A stretch of DNA of 64,000 bases from Streptomyces camponoticapitis (GTDB lineage Bacteria > Actinomycetota > Actinomycetes > Streptomycetales > Streptomycetaceae), in assembly GCF_014646115.1 (NCBI RefSeq), contig NZ_BMMV01000003.1, positions 90,688 to 154,687 of the forward strand, written 5' to 3'. The notes beneath the pieces are model-generated. The model made no database searches, had not been told where the DNA came from, and saw only the letters and a program-made list of their open reading frames with translations. Position 1 is the first letter of the stretch, and each line of letters starts with the position of its first letter. This document shows positions 34,519-42,154 of this stretch, piece by piece. A program made the position numbers and the translations under genes.

Positions 34519-35592
34519 ATGTTCCATGCGCTCCGCGTCAGCGAGGTCGGGCGGCTCACGGACGACTCGGTGACCGTCACCTTCGCCGTGCCGCCCGAGC
34601 TGGACGAGACGTTCCGGCACACACCGGGCCAGCACATCGCGCTGCGACGGGTCGTGGACGGCGAGGAGATCCGTCGTACGTACTCGATCTGCGCACCCGC
34701 CGGCGATCGGCCGGTGCTGCGGGTGGGCATCCGCCTGGTCGAGGGCGGCGACTTCTCCACGTACGCCCTCAAGGAACTCGCCGTGGGCGACACGGTCGAG
34801 GTCATGGAGCCGACCGGCCGCTTCGTGCTCCCGCCGCGCCCCGGGCACTTCGCCGCGATCGTCGGCGGCAGCGGCATCACTCCCGTGCTGTCGATGGCCT
34901 CGACGCTCCTCGCACGGGAGCCGGACGCCCGGTTCTGTCTGATCCGCAGCGACCGCACCGTGGCCTCGACGATGTTCCTGGAGGAGGTCGCCGACCTCAA
35001 GGACCGCTTTCCCCACCGCTTCCAGCTGGTCACGGTCGTGTCCAGAGAAGAGCAGCAGGCCGGGCTTCCCTCAGGCCGGCTGGACGAGGAGCGACTGGCG
35101 GCGCTGCTACCCGCGCTGCTCCCGGTGGAGGGCGTCGACGGCTGGTTCCTGTGCGGCCCGCTGGGTCTGGTCAAGGGCGCGGAGCGGGCGCTGCGCGGCC
35201 TCGGTGTGCGGCGGAAGGTGATCCACCAGGAGATCTTCCATGTCGACGACGGCGCGCTGGACGCGGCTCTGGCGGCGGGCGCGGCCAGGCCCACCGACGC
35301 GGCGGGCGGCCCCGTCGGAAGCACGCTCACCGCGACGCTCGACGGCCGTTCGGGCAGCTGGCCCGTCCAGGAGGGGGACTCCCTGCTGGAGACGGTGCTG
35401 CGCAGCCGGGCGGACGCGCCGTACGCGTGCAAGGGCGGCGTCTGCGGCACCTGCCGGGCGTTCCTCGTCTCGGGCGAGGTGCGGATGGACCGCAACTTCG
35501 CCCTGGAGCCGGAGGAGACGGACGCGGGTTACGTACTGGCCTGCCAGTCCCATCCGGCCACCGCCGAGGTCGAGTTGGACTTCGACCGCTGA
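34519..35592 (+). CDS. paaE: Phenylacetyl-CoA epoxidase reductase PaaE
   Basis: 357 aa. An FAD-binding ferredoxin-reductase domain (RRTYSICAPAGD; FAAIVGGSGITPVLSMASTL for NAD(P)H) is followed by a C-terminal plant-type 2Fe-2S domain. Its cysteines are seen in APYACKGGVCGTCRAFLVSG and YVLACQSHP. It passes electrons from NAD(P)H to the PaaA di-iron site. The ATG immediately follows the paaD stop, with AAGGAG overlapping the end of paaD. It ends the operon before a strong hairpin. Confidence 0.95.
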   Translation: MFHALRVSEVGRLTDDSVTVTFAVPPELDETFRHTPGQHIALRRVVDGEEIRRTYSICAPAGDRPVLRVGIRLVEGGDFSTYALKELAVGDTVEVMEPTGRFVLPPRPGHFAAIVGGSGITPVLSMASTLLAREPDARFCLIRSDRTVASTMFLEEVADLKDRFPHRFQLVTVVSREEQQAGLPSGRLDEERLAALLPALLPVEGVDGWFLCGPLGLVKGAERALRGLGVRRKVIHQEIFHVDDGALDAALAAGAARPTDAAGGPVGSTLTATLDGRSGSWPVQEGDSLLETVLRSRADAPYACKGGVCGTCRAFLVSGEVRMDRNFALEPEETDAGYVLACQSHPATAEVELDFDR

Positions 35593-35611
35593 CGACGGCA
35601 GAGCGCACGAA

Positions 35612-35642
35612 CGGGCCCGCCCTCGCGTAGGGGGCGGGCCCG
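35612..35642. terminator. Terminator-like hairpin after paaE
   Basis: CGGGCCCGCCC (35612-35622) pairs perfectly with GGGCGGGCCCG (35632-35642) around a 9-nt loop. It lies 20 nt after paaE and before the convergent rhodanese gene. Confidence 0.7.
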
Positions 35643-35695
35643 GCGGGCGCGGCGAGCGAATCGGAGGCGAAAGCGTTCCACCGGCGGCCCGCTCG

Positions 35696-36040
35696 TCAGA
35701 GCACGAACGCCGGCTTGCCGTTGTCGGTGACCATGGGGCGCCCGGCGCCGTCCCAGGCCTGCATACCGCCCTCGACGTTCGCCGCGTCGATGCCCTGCTG
35801 GACCAGATACTGGGTGACCTGCGCGGACCGTCCGCCGACCCGGCACATGACGAAGGCCTTGCGCCCGTCGGCCACCGCCTCGGTCACCTCACCGAGGCGC
35901 GCCACGAACTCGCTCATCGGGATGTGCAGCGCGCCCTCTACATGGCCCGCCGCCCATTCGTCGTCCTCACGGACGTCGAGCACCAGACCGTCGGACGGGA
36001 CCGCCGCGGCATCCACCGCGGGCAGCTGGGCGAAACTCAT
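35696..36040 (-). CDS. Single-domain rhodanese-like sulfurtransferase
   Basis: 114 aa, one rhodanese domain. GLVLDVREDDEWAAGHVEGA and HIPMSEFVARLGE are the conserved early strands. The active-site loop is FVMCRVGGRSAQVTQYL with a catalytic Cys near residue 66, and EGGMQAWDGAGRP closes the domain. It may transfer sulfane sulfur, but the acceptor is unknown. It is convergent with the paa operon. The intergenic stretch to the next gene is 68 nt. Confidence 0.9.
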   Translation of the reverse strand: MSFAQLPAVDAAAVPSDGLVLDVREDDEWAAGHVEGALHIPMSEFVARLGEVTEAVADGRKAFVMCRVGGRSAQVTQYLVQQGIDAANVEGGMQAWDGAGRPMVTDNGKPAFVL

Positions 36041-36108
36041 GTGATGTGCCTTCTCTCGTACGTGTGGGTCCCCGGGTGCGACAGATACAGCCTCGCGCAC
36101 ACGGCGCG

Positions 36109-37092
36109 CTATCGCTGCACCAACCTGGCCAGTTCGGACTCGCGTGCCGAAACCTCCGCCAGCAACTGCTCGGCGATCTCCTCCAGCAGCCGGTCGGGGT
36201 CGTCCGGCGCCATCTGAAGCATCGCGCCGATCGCGCTCTGCTCCAGATCCTGCGCCACGATCGTCAGCAGCTCCTTGCGCCGGGCCAGCCAGTCCAGCCG
36301 GGCGTAGAGCTCCTCGTTCTCGCTCAGACCGGGCTCCTTCGGCACGGGCCCGGCAGCCCACTCCTCGGCAAGCTGCCTGAGCAGCGCCTCGTCCCCGCGT
36401 CCGTAAGCGGCGTTCACGCGCGTGATGAACTCGTCCCGCCGCTCCCGCTCGGTGTCGTCCTGCGCGAGATCCGGGTGCGCCTTGCGGGCCAGATCACGGT
36501 AGAGCTTGCGCACCTCGTCGGTGGGCCGCACCCGCTTCGGCGGCTGCACGGCCTGGTCGGTCAGCATCGCCGCGGCCTCGGGCGACAGACCGTCGGAGTC
36601 GAGCCAGTCGTGGAACAGCTCCTCGATCCCCGGCATCGGCTGCACCATCGCCCGCGCCTCACGCGCCTTGCGCAGATCCTCGGGGTCGCCCGACCGTGAG
36701 GCGCGCGCCTCGGCGATCATCGCGTCGAGCTCGTCCAGCCGCGAGTACATGGGGCCCAGCCGCTGGTGGTGCAGTCGGGAGAAGTTCTCCACCTCGACCC
36801 GGAAGGTCTCCAGCGCGATCTCGAACTCGATCAGCGCCTGCTCCGCGGCCCGCACCGCCCGCTCCAGCCGCTCTGCCCCCTGCTCCGCGCCGGCACCCCC
36901 GTCGGCGCCGCCCGTGCCGTCTCCGGCGCCCTCCGGGGCGTCCACGCCATCCGTGGCCGCGCTCTCCGCGCCTTCCCCACCCGCCGCGCCGCTCGCGTCC
37001 GGGGTGGCATCCGTCGTCGCATCCGGCACGTCTGGCACGTCCTGCTCGTCGTCGTTACGGATCGTCGGCTCCCGGAAGGCGTCCTGCGTCAC
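36109..37092 (-). CDS. Coiled-coil protein with a C-terminal J-domain-like segment
   Basis: 327 aa. An acidic Ala/Gly/Asp-rich N-terminus (about 1-75) is followed by a predicted coiled coil (RLERAVRAAEQALIEFEIAL and on to about 150). A DnaJ-like segment then reads VRKLYRDLARKAHPDLAQDD with the HPD tripeptide. A helical C-terminus ends in RESELARLVQR. The HPD motif suggests it could stimulate a DnaK-type chaperone. It is not a canonical DnaJ: there is no Gly/Phe or zinc region and the J-like part is internal. Function is unknown. Confidence 0.72.
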   Translation of the reverse strand: MTQDAFREPTIRNDDEQDVPDVPDATTDATPDASGAAGGEGAESAATDGVDAPEGAGDGTGGADGGAGAEQGAERLERAVRAAEQALIEFEIALETFRVEVENFSRLHHQRLGPMYSRLDELDAMIAEARASRSGDPEDLRKAREARAMVQPMPGIEELFHDWLDSDGLSPEAAAMLTDQAVQPPKRVRPTDEVRKLYRDLARKAHPDLAQDDTERERRDEFITRVNAAYGRGDEALLRQLAEEWAAGPVPKEPGLSENEELYARLDWLARRKELLTIVAQDLEQSAIGAMLQMAPDDPDRLLEEIAEQLLAEVSARESELARLVQR

Positions 37093-37194
37093 CCGTCCAG
37101 CCTACGGGCGAACCCGCCCCCCTCCTTCACATCCCCGTTCCCACGCCTCCCCAGGCCCCGCCGATCCCGGCAGCCGCCCCGGGCCCCGGCACCC

Positions 37195-38637
37195 TCACAC
37201 ACCGAGCTCAGCGGCGATCCGCCCGTTCCTGACAGCCGTCACCAGCTCCGCGTGATCCGCCTCTGTCCGGTCCGCGTACGCGACGGCGAAAGCCGCGACC
37301 GCGTCGTCCAGATCCTCGTTCTTGCCGCAGTAGCCCGCGACGAACCTCGGGTCCACGCTGTGCGCGTGCGCCCTCGCCAGCAGCGCGCCGGTCATCCGCG
37401 CGTAGTCGTCGATCTGGTCGGCCGGGAGGGCCGCCGCGTCCACACTGCCCTTGCGGTTCCTGAACTGCCGTACCTGATACGGCCTGCCGTCCACCGTCGT
37501 CCAGCCCAGCAGGTTGTCGCTGACGACCTGCATCCGCTTCTGCCCGAGCACCACCCGGCGCCCCTCGTGCTCCACCACCGGCGTCTCGAACCCCGCGGCC
37601 CCCACGAACGGCAGCAGCGCCGACGCGCGCGCCTCCTTCACCTGTAGCACCAGCGCCTCGCCCCGGTGGTCCAGCAGCAGCACCACATACGAGCGCGTCC
37701 CGACACTGCCCGTGCCGACCACGCGGAACGCCACGTCGTGGATCGCGTACCGCGCGAGCAGCGGCAGCCGGTCCTCCGAGAGCGTGCGCACGTACTCACC
37801 GAGCGCGGCCGCGACCGCCGCGGCCTCCCCGTCCGGCACCCGCCGCAGCACCGGCGGCGCGTCGACGAAGCGCCGCTGCGCCATCCCGCCCTCGTCGCCG
37901 CCGTCCACGGTCTCCGTCGACTTCGCGGCGAACCGCGCGCTCGTGTTCTTGCGCGCCTTCTCCGACACCCGCTCCAGCGTCCCCATCAGGTCGCGCGCGT
38001 CCGCGTGCGAGACAAGCTCCTCGTCCGCGATGGCGTTCCACGCGTCCAGGGCCGACAGCTTCGACAGCAGCCGCATCGTGCGCCGGTAGGCCCCCGCCGC
38101 GTCCCTGGCGCCCCGGCGGCACGTCTCCTCGTCCGCGCCCGCCTCCCGCCCGGCGAGCACCAGCGAGGTCGCGAGCCGCTTGATGTCCCACTCCCAGGGG
38201 CCGACCACCGTCTCGTCGAAGTCGTTCAGGTCGATGACGAGACGGCCCCGCGCGTCCCCGTACAGCCCGAAGTTCGCCGCGTGCGCGTCACCGCAGATCT
38301 GCGCGCCCTCGCCGGTCACCGGTGTCCCCACCAGGTCGTGCGCCATCAGCCCGGCCGCGCCCCGCAGAAACGCGAAGGGCGAAGCGGCCATCCGGCCCAC
38401 CCGCAGCGGCGCCAGCTCCGGCACCCGGCCACGGTTCGACTCCTCGACAGCCCGCACCGCGTCCGGCCGCGAGGCCGAGAGCACCAGCGAATCGTGCGAC
38501 GACCTCGGCACCCGCTGCCGCAGCGCCTTCCCCGCGTCCTTCGGCGTGCTCCCCGCTCCGCCGGGCGCCATGCGCCGCGCGAAGCCCGGCACCACCGGAA
38601 TGCGCTCGTCCGTCACCACCGAACCGGCCTCACCCAT
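37195..38637 (-). CDS. DUF2252 family protein (kinase-like fold)
   Basis: 480 aa from ATG 38637, preceded by GGGGGAGG. The DUF2252 signatures are RVPELAPLRVGRMAASPFAF, QICGDAHAANFGLYGDARGR and VIDLNDFDETVVGPWEWDIK, followed by RLATSLVLAGREAG. The GDxHxxN...DxND pattern resembles aminoglycoside-kinase-type catalytic loops, so a phosphotransferase role is conceivable. No substrate is known to me. The C-terminal half includes LVLQVKEARASALLPF and ALLARAHAHSVDPRF. It is a single-gene unit. Confidence 0.85.
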   Translation of the reverse strand: MGEAGSVVTDERIPVVPGFARRMAPGGAGSTPKDAGKALRQRVPRSSHDSLVLSASRPDAVRAVEESNRGRVPELAPLRVGRMAASPFAFLRGAAGLMAHDLVGTPVTGEGAQICGDAHAANFGLYGDARGRLVIDLNDFDETVVGPWEWDIKRLATSLVLAGREAGADEETCRRGARDAAGAYRRTMRLLSKLSALDAWNAIADEELVSHADARDLMGTLERVSEKARKNTSARFAAKSTETVDGGDEGGMAQRRFVDAPPVLRRVPDGEAAAVAAALGEYVRTLSEDRLPLLARYAIHDVAFRVVGTGSVGTRSYVVLLLDHRGEALVLQVKEARASALLPFVGAAGFETPVVEHEGRRVVLGQKRMQVVSDNLLGWTTVDGRPYQVRQFRNRKGSVDAAALPADQIDDYARMTGALLARAHAHSVDPRFVAGYCGKNEDLDDAVAAFAVAYADRTEADHAELVTAVRNGRIAAELGV

Positions 38638-38714
38638 GGCACGCCGCCTCCCCCGCACTCGCCCAACATCAACTGCCCACGACGTTACCGCCGCGTCCCA
38701 CAGCCGTCTCCCCC

Positions 38715-38723
38715 TGTGGACAA
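38715..38723 (-). other. Isolated DnaA-box match
   Basis: TGTGGACAA, the complement of TTGTCCACA (the preferred Streptomyces DnaA box), lies upstream of the DUF2252 gene. A single box in a GC-rich genome is suggestive only. Confidence 0.4.
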
Positions 38724-38767
38724 CCCCGCGAGCCCCCGAACCCCCAGCTCCCGGCGGTGCGGCCGTT

Positions 38768-39124
38768 CTAAGGCGTCTTCGGGCAGCCGCTCTCGCCGGC
38801 CAGGTGCTTCTCGGCCCACCGCCCCAGTTCGTGCAGCGCGGGCTCCATCGCCTCCCCGGCCTCGGTGAGCCGGTACGCGACCCGCAGCGGCGGCCCCTCG
38901 TCGACCTCGCGCACGACCAGCCCGGCGCCGGCCAGCTCCGTCAGCCGGTCGGACAGCATGCGCTCACTGATGCCGGGGATCGCCCGCCTCAACTCCGCGA
39001 AGTGCACAGCGCGCTGCATGAGGACGGACACGATCAGGCCCGTCCACCTCTTGCCGAACAGCTCGAAGACGCGCGTCATCCCCACGTCCGCCGGCTTGCA
39101 CGGGTCCCCGCCGCTTCCCTCCAT
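38768..39124 (-). CDS. HxlR-family transcriptional regulator
   Basis: 118 aa winged-helix protein. TRVFELFGKRWTGLIVSVLM, FAELRRAIPGISERMLSDRL and ELAGAGLVVREVDEGPPLRV are diagnostic for HxlR. The conserved Cys near the N-terminus (DPCKPADVG) is present and in relatives senses quinones, diamide or aldehydes. It is divergent from an azoreductase gene, a common pairing in which the regulator controls detoxification of quinone-like electrophiles. That control is inferred. Confidence 0.9.
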   Translation of the reverse strand: MEGSGGDPCKPADVGMTRVFELFGKRWTGLIVSVLMQRAVHFAELRRAIPGISERMLSDRLTELAGAGLVVREVDEGPPLRVAYRLTEAGEAMEPALHELGRWAEKHLAGESGCPKTP

Positions 39125-39290
39125 GCCTCCAGAGTACTGCGAACCCTGGAGGACCTAATAAAAAGTAAGCGACTGTGTTATCAATAGGTACGTACGAAAG
39201 TGCGGCAGCCCGGGAACCGGCATCCGGCCGCCCGCGACCACCGCCCACCCGTGCGTCCGCTTATCCGTTCGACCCCCCATGGAGACCCTC
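39125..39290. promoter_or_regulatory. AT-rich divergent promoter region, hxlR-like / azoreductase
   Basis: The stretch 39150-39200 is markedly AT-rich for this genome and contains the palindrome GTACGTAC (39188-39195). It is the likely operator and promoter core for the divergent pair. I could not fix -35/-10 elements. Confidence 0.35.
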
Positions 39291-39902
39291 ATGGCCACGT
39301 TGCTGCACATCGACTCCGCCGTTTCCCCGCAGGGATCCGCCTCCCGCGAAGTCACCGCCGCCTTCGTACAGAGCTGGCGCGAGCAGCACCCACAAGGCGA
39401 GGTCGTCTACCGCGATCTCGCGGCGGCCCCGCTGCCGCACCTGAACATCGCCGCCGTCGCGGCGGGCCCCGGGAACGCGCTGCGCGCCGAACTCGCCGCC
39501 GAACTGGCGGCCGCGGACGCGGTTCTCATCGGCGCCCCGATGTACAACTTCACGATCCCGTCCACCCTGAAGGCATGGCTGGACCACGTGATCATCACGG
39601 ACCACAACTCCGGCGAGGACAGCCCGATCAAGGGCCGGCCGTTCACGGTCGTCGCCAGCCGGGGCGGCTCGTACGCGGCCGGCACCCCGCGCGAGGACTT
39701 CGAGTTCGTCCAGAACTATCTGGAGAAGGTGCTGAACGGCATGTTCGGCGTCGAGGTCGACTTCATCGTTCCCGAACTGACCCTGGCCCACCAGGTGCCC
39801 GCGATGGCGGAACTCGTCCCGCTCGCCGAGGCCTCCCGCGCGAAGGCGCAGGAAGAGGCCGCACAGAAGGCCAAGGCCCTCGCCACCCGCCTCGCCGCCT
39901 GA
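39291..39902 (+). CDS. azoR: FMN-dependent NADH:quinone oxidoreductase / azoreductase
   Basis: 203 aa. Flavodoxin-like fold: LLHIDSAVSPQGSASREVTA (FMN phosphate loop), IGAPMYNFTIPSTLKAWLDH (near-invariant in AzoR) and VVASRGGSYAAGTPREDF. It reduces quinones and azo compounds with NAD(P)H. ATG 39291 is preferred over ATG 39279 because GGAG lies 6 nt before it. The Lys/Ala-rich C-terminus is slightly extended. It is divergent from the HxlR-type regulator. Confidence 0.9.
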   Translation: MATLLHIDSAVSPQGSASREVTAAFVQSWREQHPQGEVVYRDLAAAPLPHLNIAAVAAGPGNALRAELAAELAAADAVLIGAPMYNFTIPSTLKAWLDHVIITDHNSGEDSPIKGRPFTVVASRGGSYAAGTPREDFEFVQNYLEKVLNGMFGVEVDFIVPELTLAHQVPAMAELVPLAEASRAKAQEEAAQKAKALATRLAA

Positions 39903-39947
39903 CCCCGCGAGGACAGACCGACCCGCGAGAACGTACGGACATATACG

Positions 39948-39996
39948 GACGGACCGGCCCGCACCCACAGCCGTACCGGGTGCGGGCCGGTCCGTC
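39948..39996 (+). terminator. Strong terminator hairpin after azoR
   Basis: A perfect 19-bp stem: 39948-39966 pairs with 39978-39996 around an 11-nt loop. It lies 45 nt after the azoR stop. Confidence 0.8.
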
Positions 39997-40154
39997 TCCA
40001 CGTCCGCACCGCAGCCGTGCGGTGAGATGCGTCACCGCACGGCCCACGACCCCCACCCGCGGTCAACGCCGGTCCCACACACCACGCGCGACACCGTCTC
40101 ACCCACGAACACCACCGGCCACGCGTCCCGACAGCGGGATCCGGACATACGAGA

Positions 40155-40197
40155 AACGGGCCTCCGCCTGGACTTTCGTCCTTGGCGGAGACCCGTT
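40155..40197 (-). terminator. Terminator hairpin downstream of tRNA-Leu
   Basis: 40155-40168 pairs with 40184-40197 with one mismatch, and an inner GGAC-TTTC-GTCC stem closes it. It lies 14 nt beyond the 3' end of the minus-strand tRNA. Confidence 0.75.
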
Positions 40198-40211
40198 CCC
40201 TCGGTCTCTCC

Positions 40212-40298
40212 TGGTGCGCGAGGGGGGAGTTGAACCCCCACGCCCTTTCGGGCACTGGAACCTGAATCCAGCGCGTCTGCCTATTCCGCCACCCGCGC
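40212..40298 (-). tRNA. tRNA-Leu (anticodon CAG)
   Basis: 87 nt including an encoded CCA. Acceptor stem GCGCGGG/CTCGCGC, anticodon stem CTGGA/TCCAG with loop TTCAGGT (CAG), a long variable arm GTGCCCGAAAGGGCGT as expected for class II tRNA-Leu, and T-loop GTTCAACTC. It lies divergently next to fhaA, as in mycobacteria. Confidence 0.96.
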
Positions 40299-40355
40299 AT
40301 TGGGTGTGCCGTCGGGCCTCTCACCTGCTGGTGTGATCGCCTGGCGACATCGAAA

Positions 40356-40361
40356 AGATTA
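40356..40361 (-). promoter_or_regulatory. Probable -10 element of tRNA-Leu
   Basis: On the minus strand TAATCT lies about 58 nt upstream of the mature tRNA 5' end. The -35 position (TGATTC) is weak. Confidence 0.4.
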
Positions 40362-40613
40362 GCACGCTGCACAGCGTGGAATCACATCCGTTTGTCTCGG
40401 CAACCCGGCCGGGGAACAAGCAACCTGGAGCGGCCTCCCCCCACTCCTCCGGAGTGCACCCCGCGTGCGGGACACTGTCCTGAGGCCGCCTCTACGATCC
40501 GTGTGAGAGGTGACACTCATCGACGGGGCAGACAAGGGGAACCAGCCGATTTCCCGACGCGTGGATACGATCAGTAAGCAGTACCAGGACGGCAACGACG
40601 GAGGAGGTGCCCC

Positions 40614-41486
40614 ATGGGAGTCCTGAAGCGCTTCGAGCAGCGACTCGAAGGTCTGGTCAACGGCACCTTCGCGAAGGTGTTCAAGTCCGAGGTCCAGCCT
40701 GTGGAGATCGCCGGCGCCCTTCAGCGTGAGTGCGACAACAACGCCACGATCTGGAACCGCGAGCGCACCGTTGTCCCCAACGACTTCATCGTCGAACTGA
40801 GCGCGCCCGACTTCGAGCGCCTCAGCCCGTACTCGGGACAGCTCGGCGACGAACTCTCCGGGCTCGTCCGCGATTACGCGAAGCAGCAGCGCTACACCTT
40901 CATGGGCCCGATCAAGGTCCATCTGGAGAAGGCCGACGATCTCGACACCGGTCTGTACCGGGTGCGCAGCCGCACCCTGGCGTCGAGTACGTCACAGGGC
41001 CCGGACAGCCCGGGACCCGCCCCCGCACTCGGCGGCGCTCCGGGACGGGGCCCCGCGGCCCCGCCGGCCGCACCGCCCGGTGGCTACGGCTACCCGCCCT
41101 CGTCCCCGCCCCCCATGCCCTCGACGCCCCCGCCGGGCGCCGGGCGCCCGGGACAGGCCGCGCAGCCGCCCTCGACACCGCCCCCCGGGGCGATGCCGGG
41201 CGCCCAGGTCCGCCGCTGGATCGAGATCAACGGCAATCGCCACCAGATCTCGCGCCCCACGCTGGTGCTGGGCCGCAGCACCGACGCCGACGTGCGGATC
41301 GACGATCCCGGCGTCTCGCGCCGGCACTGCGAGATTCGGACCGGAACGCCCTCGACGATCCAGGATCTCGGGTCCACCAACGGCATCGTGGTAGACGGAC
41401 AGCACACCACCCGCGCTACGCTCCGCGACGGCTCGCGGATCGTCGTGGGCCAAACCACCATCGTTTACCGGCAAGCCGAAGGGTGA
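40614..41486 (+). CDS. fhaA: FhaA: DUF3662 and FHA domain protein
   Basis: 290 aa. The N-terminal DUF3662 domain (MGVLKRFEQRLEGLVNGTFA, TVVPNDFIVELSAPDFERL) is followed by a Pro/Gly linker (about 130-200). A C-terminal FHA domain has LVLGRSTDADVRIDDPGVSR, RRHCEI and IQDLGSTNGIVVDGQ, which binds phosphothreonine. In mycobacteria FhaA is phosphorylated by PknB and binds the flippase regulator MviN, limiting late peptidoglycan synthesis. GGAGGAGG lies 6 nt before the ATG. It is first in the fha-pstP-rodA-pbpA-pknB series. Confidence 0.94.
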   Translation: MGVLKRFEQRLEGLVNGTFAKVFKSEVQPVEIAGALQRECDNNATIWNRERTVVPNDFIVELSAPDFERLSPYSGQLGDELSGLVRDYAKQQRYTFMGPIKVHLEKADDLDTGLYRVRSRTLASSTSQGPDSPGPAPALGGAPGRGPAAPPAAPPGGYGYPPSSPPPMPSTPPPGAGRPGQAAQPPSTPPPGAMPGAQVRRWIEINGNRHQISRPTLVLGRSTDADVRIDDPGVSRRHCEIRTGTPSTIQDLGSTNGIVVDGQHTTRATLRDGSRIVVGQTTIVYRQAEG

Positions 41487-41496
41487 AGCGGGGGCA

Positions 41497-42012
41497 ATGT
41501 CAGAGCTGACCCTGACGGTCATGCGGCTAGGTTTCCTAGCCGTTCTGTGGCTGTTCGTGATTGTGGCCGTCCAGGTCATTCGGAGCGATCTGTTCGGCAC
41601 ACGTGTCACGCAGCGCGGCTCACGCCGCAACGCCGACACACGTCCGCCGCAGGGCGCCGCCCGCCAGACCCCCGCGCCGCCCGCACAGCGGCAGCAGGGC
41701 GGCCGGCAGCGCCGGGGAGCGCCGACGAAGCTGGTCGTCTCGGAGGGAATCCTCACCGGCACCACGGTGGCCCTCCAGGGACAGACCATCACCCTGGGAC
41801 GGGCGCACGACTCAACGATCGTGCTGGACGACGACTACGCGTCCAGCCGGCATGCCAGGATCTACCCGGACCGGGACGGTCAGTGGATCGTCGAGGATCT
41901 CGGGTCCACCAACGGCACGTATCTCGACCGGACCCGGCTCACCACCCCGACACCGATTCCGCCGGGCGCGCCGATCCGCATCGGCAAGACCGTCATCGAG
42001 CTGCGGAAGTAG
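41497..42012 (+). CDS. fhaB: FhaB (FipA-like): membrane-anchored FHA domain protein
   Basis: 171 aa. One N-terminal transmembrane helix (LGFLAVLWLFVIVAVQVI) is followed by a basic Pro/Gln linker and an FHA domain with ITLGRAHDSTIVLDDDYASS, RHARIYPD and VEDLGSTNGTYLDRTRLT. It is cytosolic, bound to the inner face of the membrane. It is cotranscribed with pstP and pknB and probably recruits phosphorylated cell-division or wall proteins. It starts 10 nt after fhaA. Confidence 0.94.
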   Translation: MSELTLTVMRLGFLAVLWLFVIVAVQVIRSDLFGTRVTQRGSRRNADTRPPQGAARQTPAPPAQRQQGGRQRRGAPTKLVVSEGILTGTTVALQGQTITLGRAHDSTIVLDDDYASSRHARIYPDRDGQWIVEDLGSTNGTYLDRTRLTTPTPIPPGAPIRIGKTVIELRK

Positions 42013-42019
42013 TACGACA

Positions 42020-42154
42020 ATGAGCGAGCGGAGCGAGCGAGCCGCGGCGGTCCCGACGTGGGACCGCAGGCTCCCGACCGGAGGGTGGGCAGTGTGGCTC
42101 GAGACCGGCTGGCGCCACATTCGGCTGGCGAACCGACAGGAGAGGCGCGCATGA
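42020..42154 (+). CDS. Possible 44-residue small protein between fhaB and pstP
   Basis: An ATG-initiated frame of 44 codons fills almost the whole fhaB-pstP gap and ends in TGA overlapping the pstP ATG (ATGA), exactly as real genes in this operon do. The product starts MSERSERAAA and has the Trp-rich core GGWAVWLETGWRHIRLA, ending in NRQERRA. The 5' end is a GAGCGAGC-type short repeat. Ribosome site is poor (GGAAG about 11 nt upstream). It may be a translated leader coupling fhaB to pstP, a genuine small protein, or chance. Confidence 0.4.
   Translation: MSERSERAAAVPTWDRRLPTGGWAVWLETGWRHIRLANRQERRA

Noticed and set aside
40544..40570. Possible ECF-sigma promoter before fhaA (GGGAAC, 17 nt, CGTG).
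   Set aside because: The -10-like part is a poor match and spacing rules for SigE/SigR differ; not enough to call.
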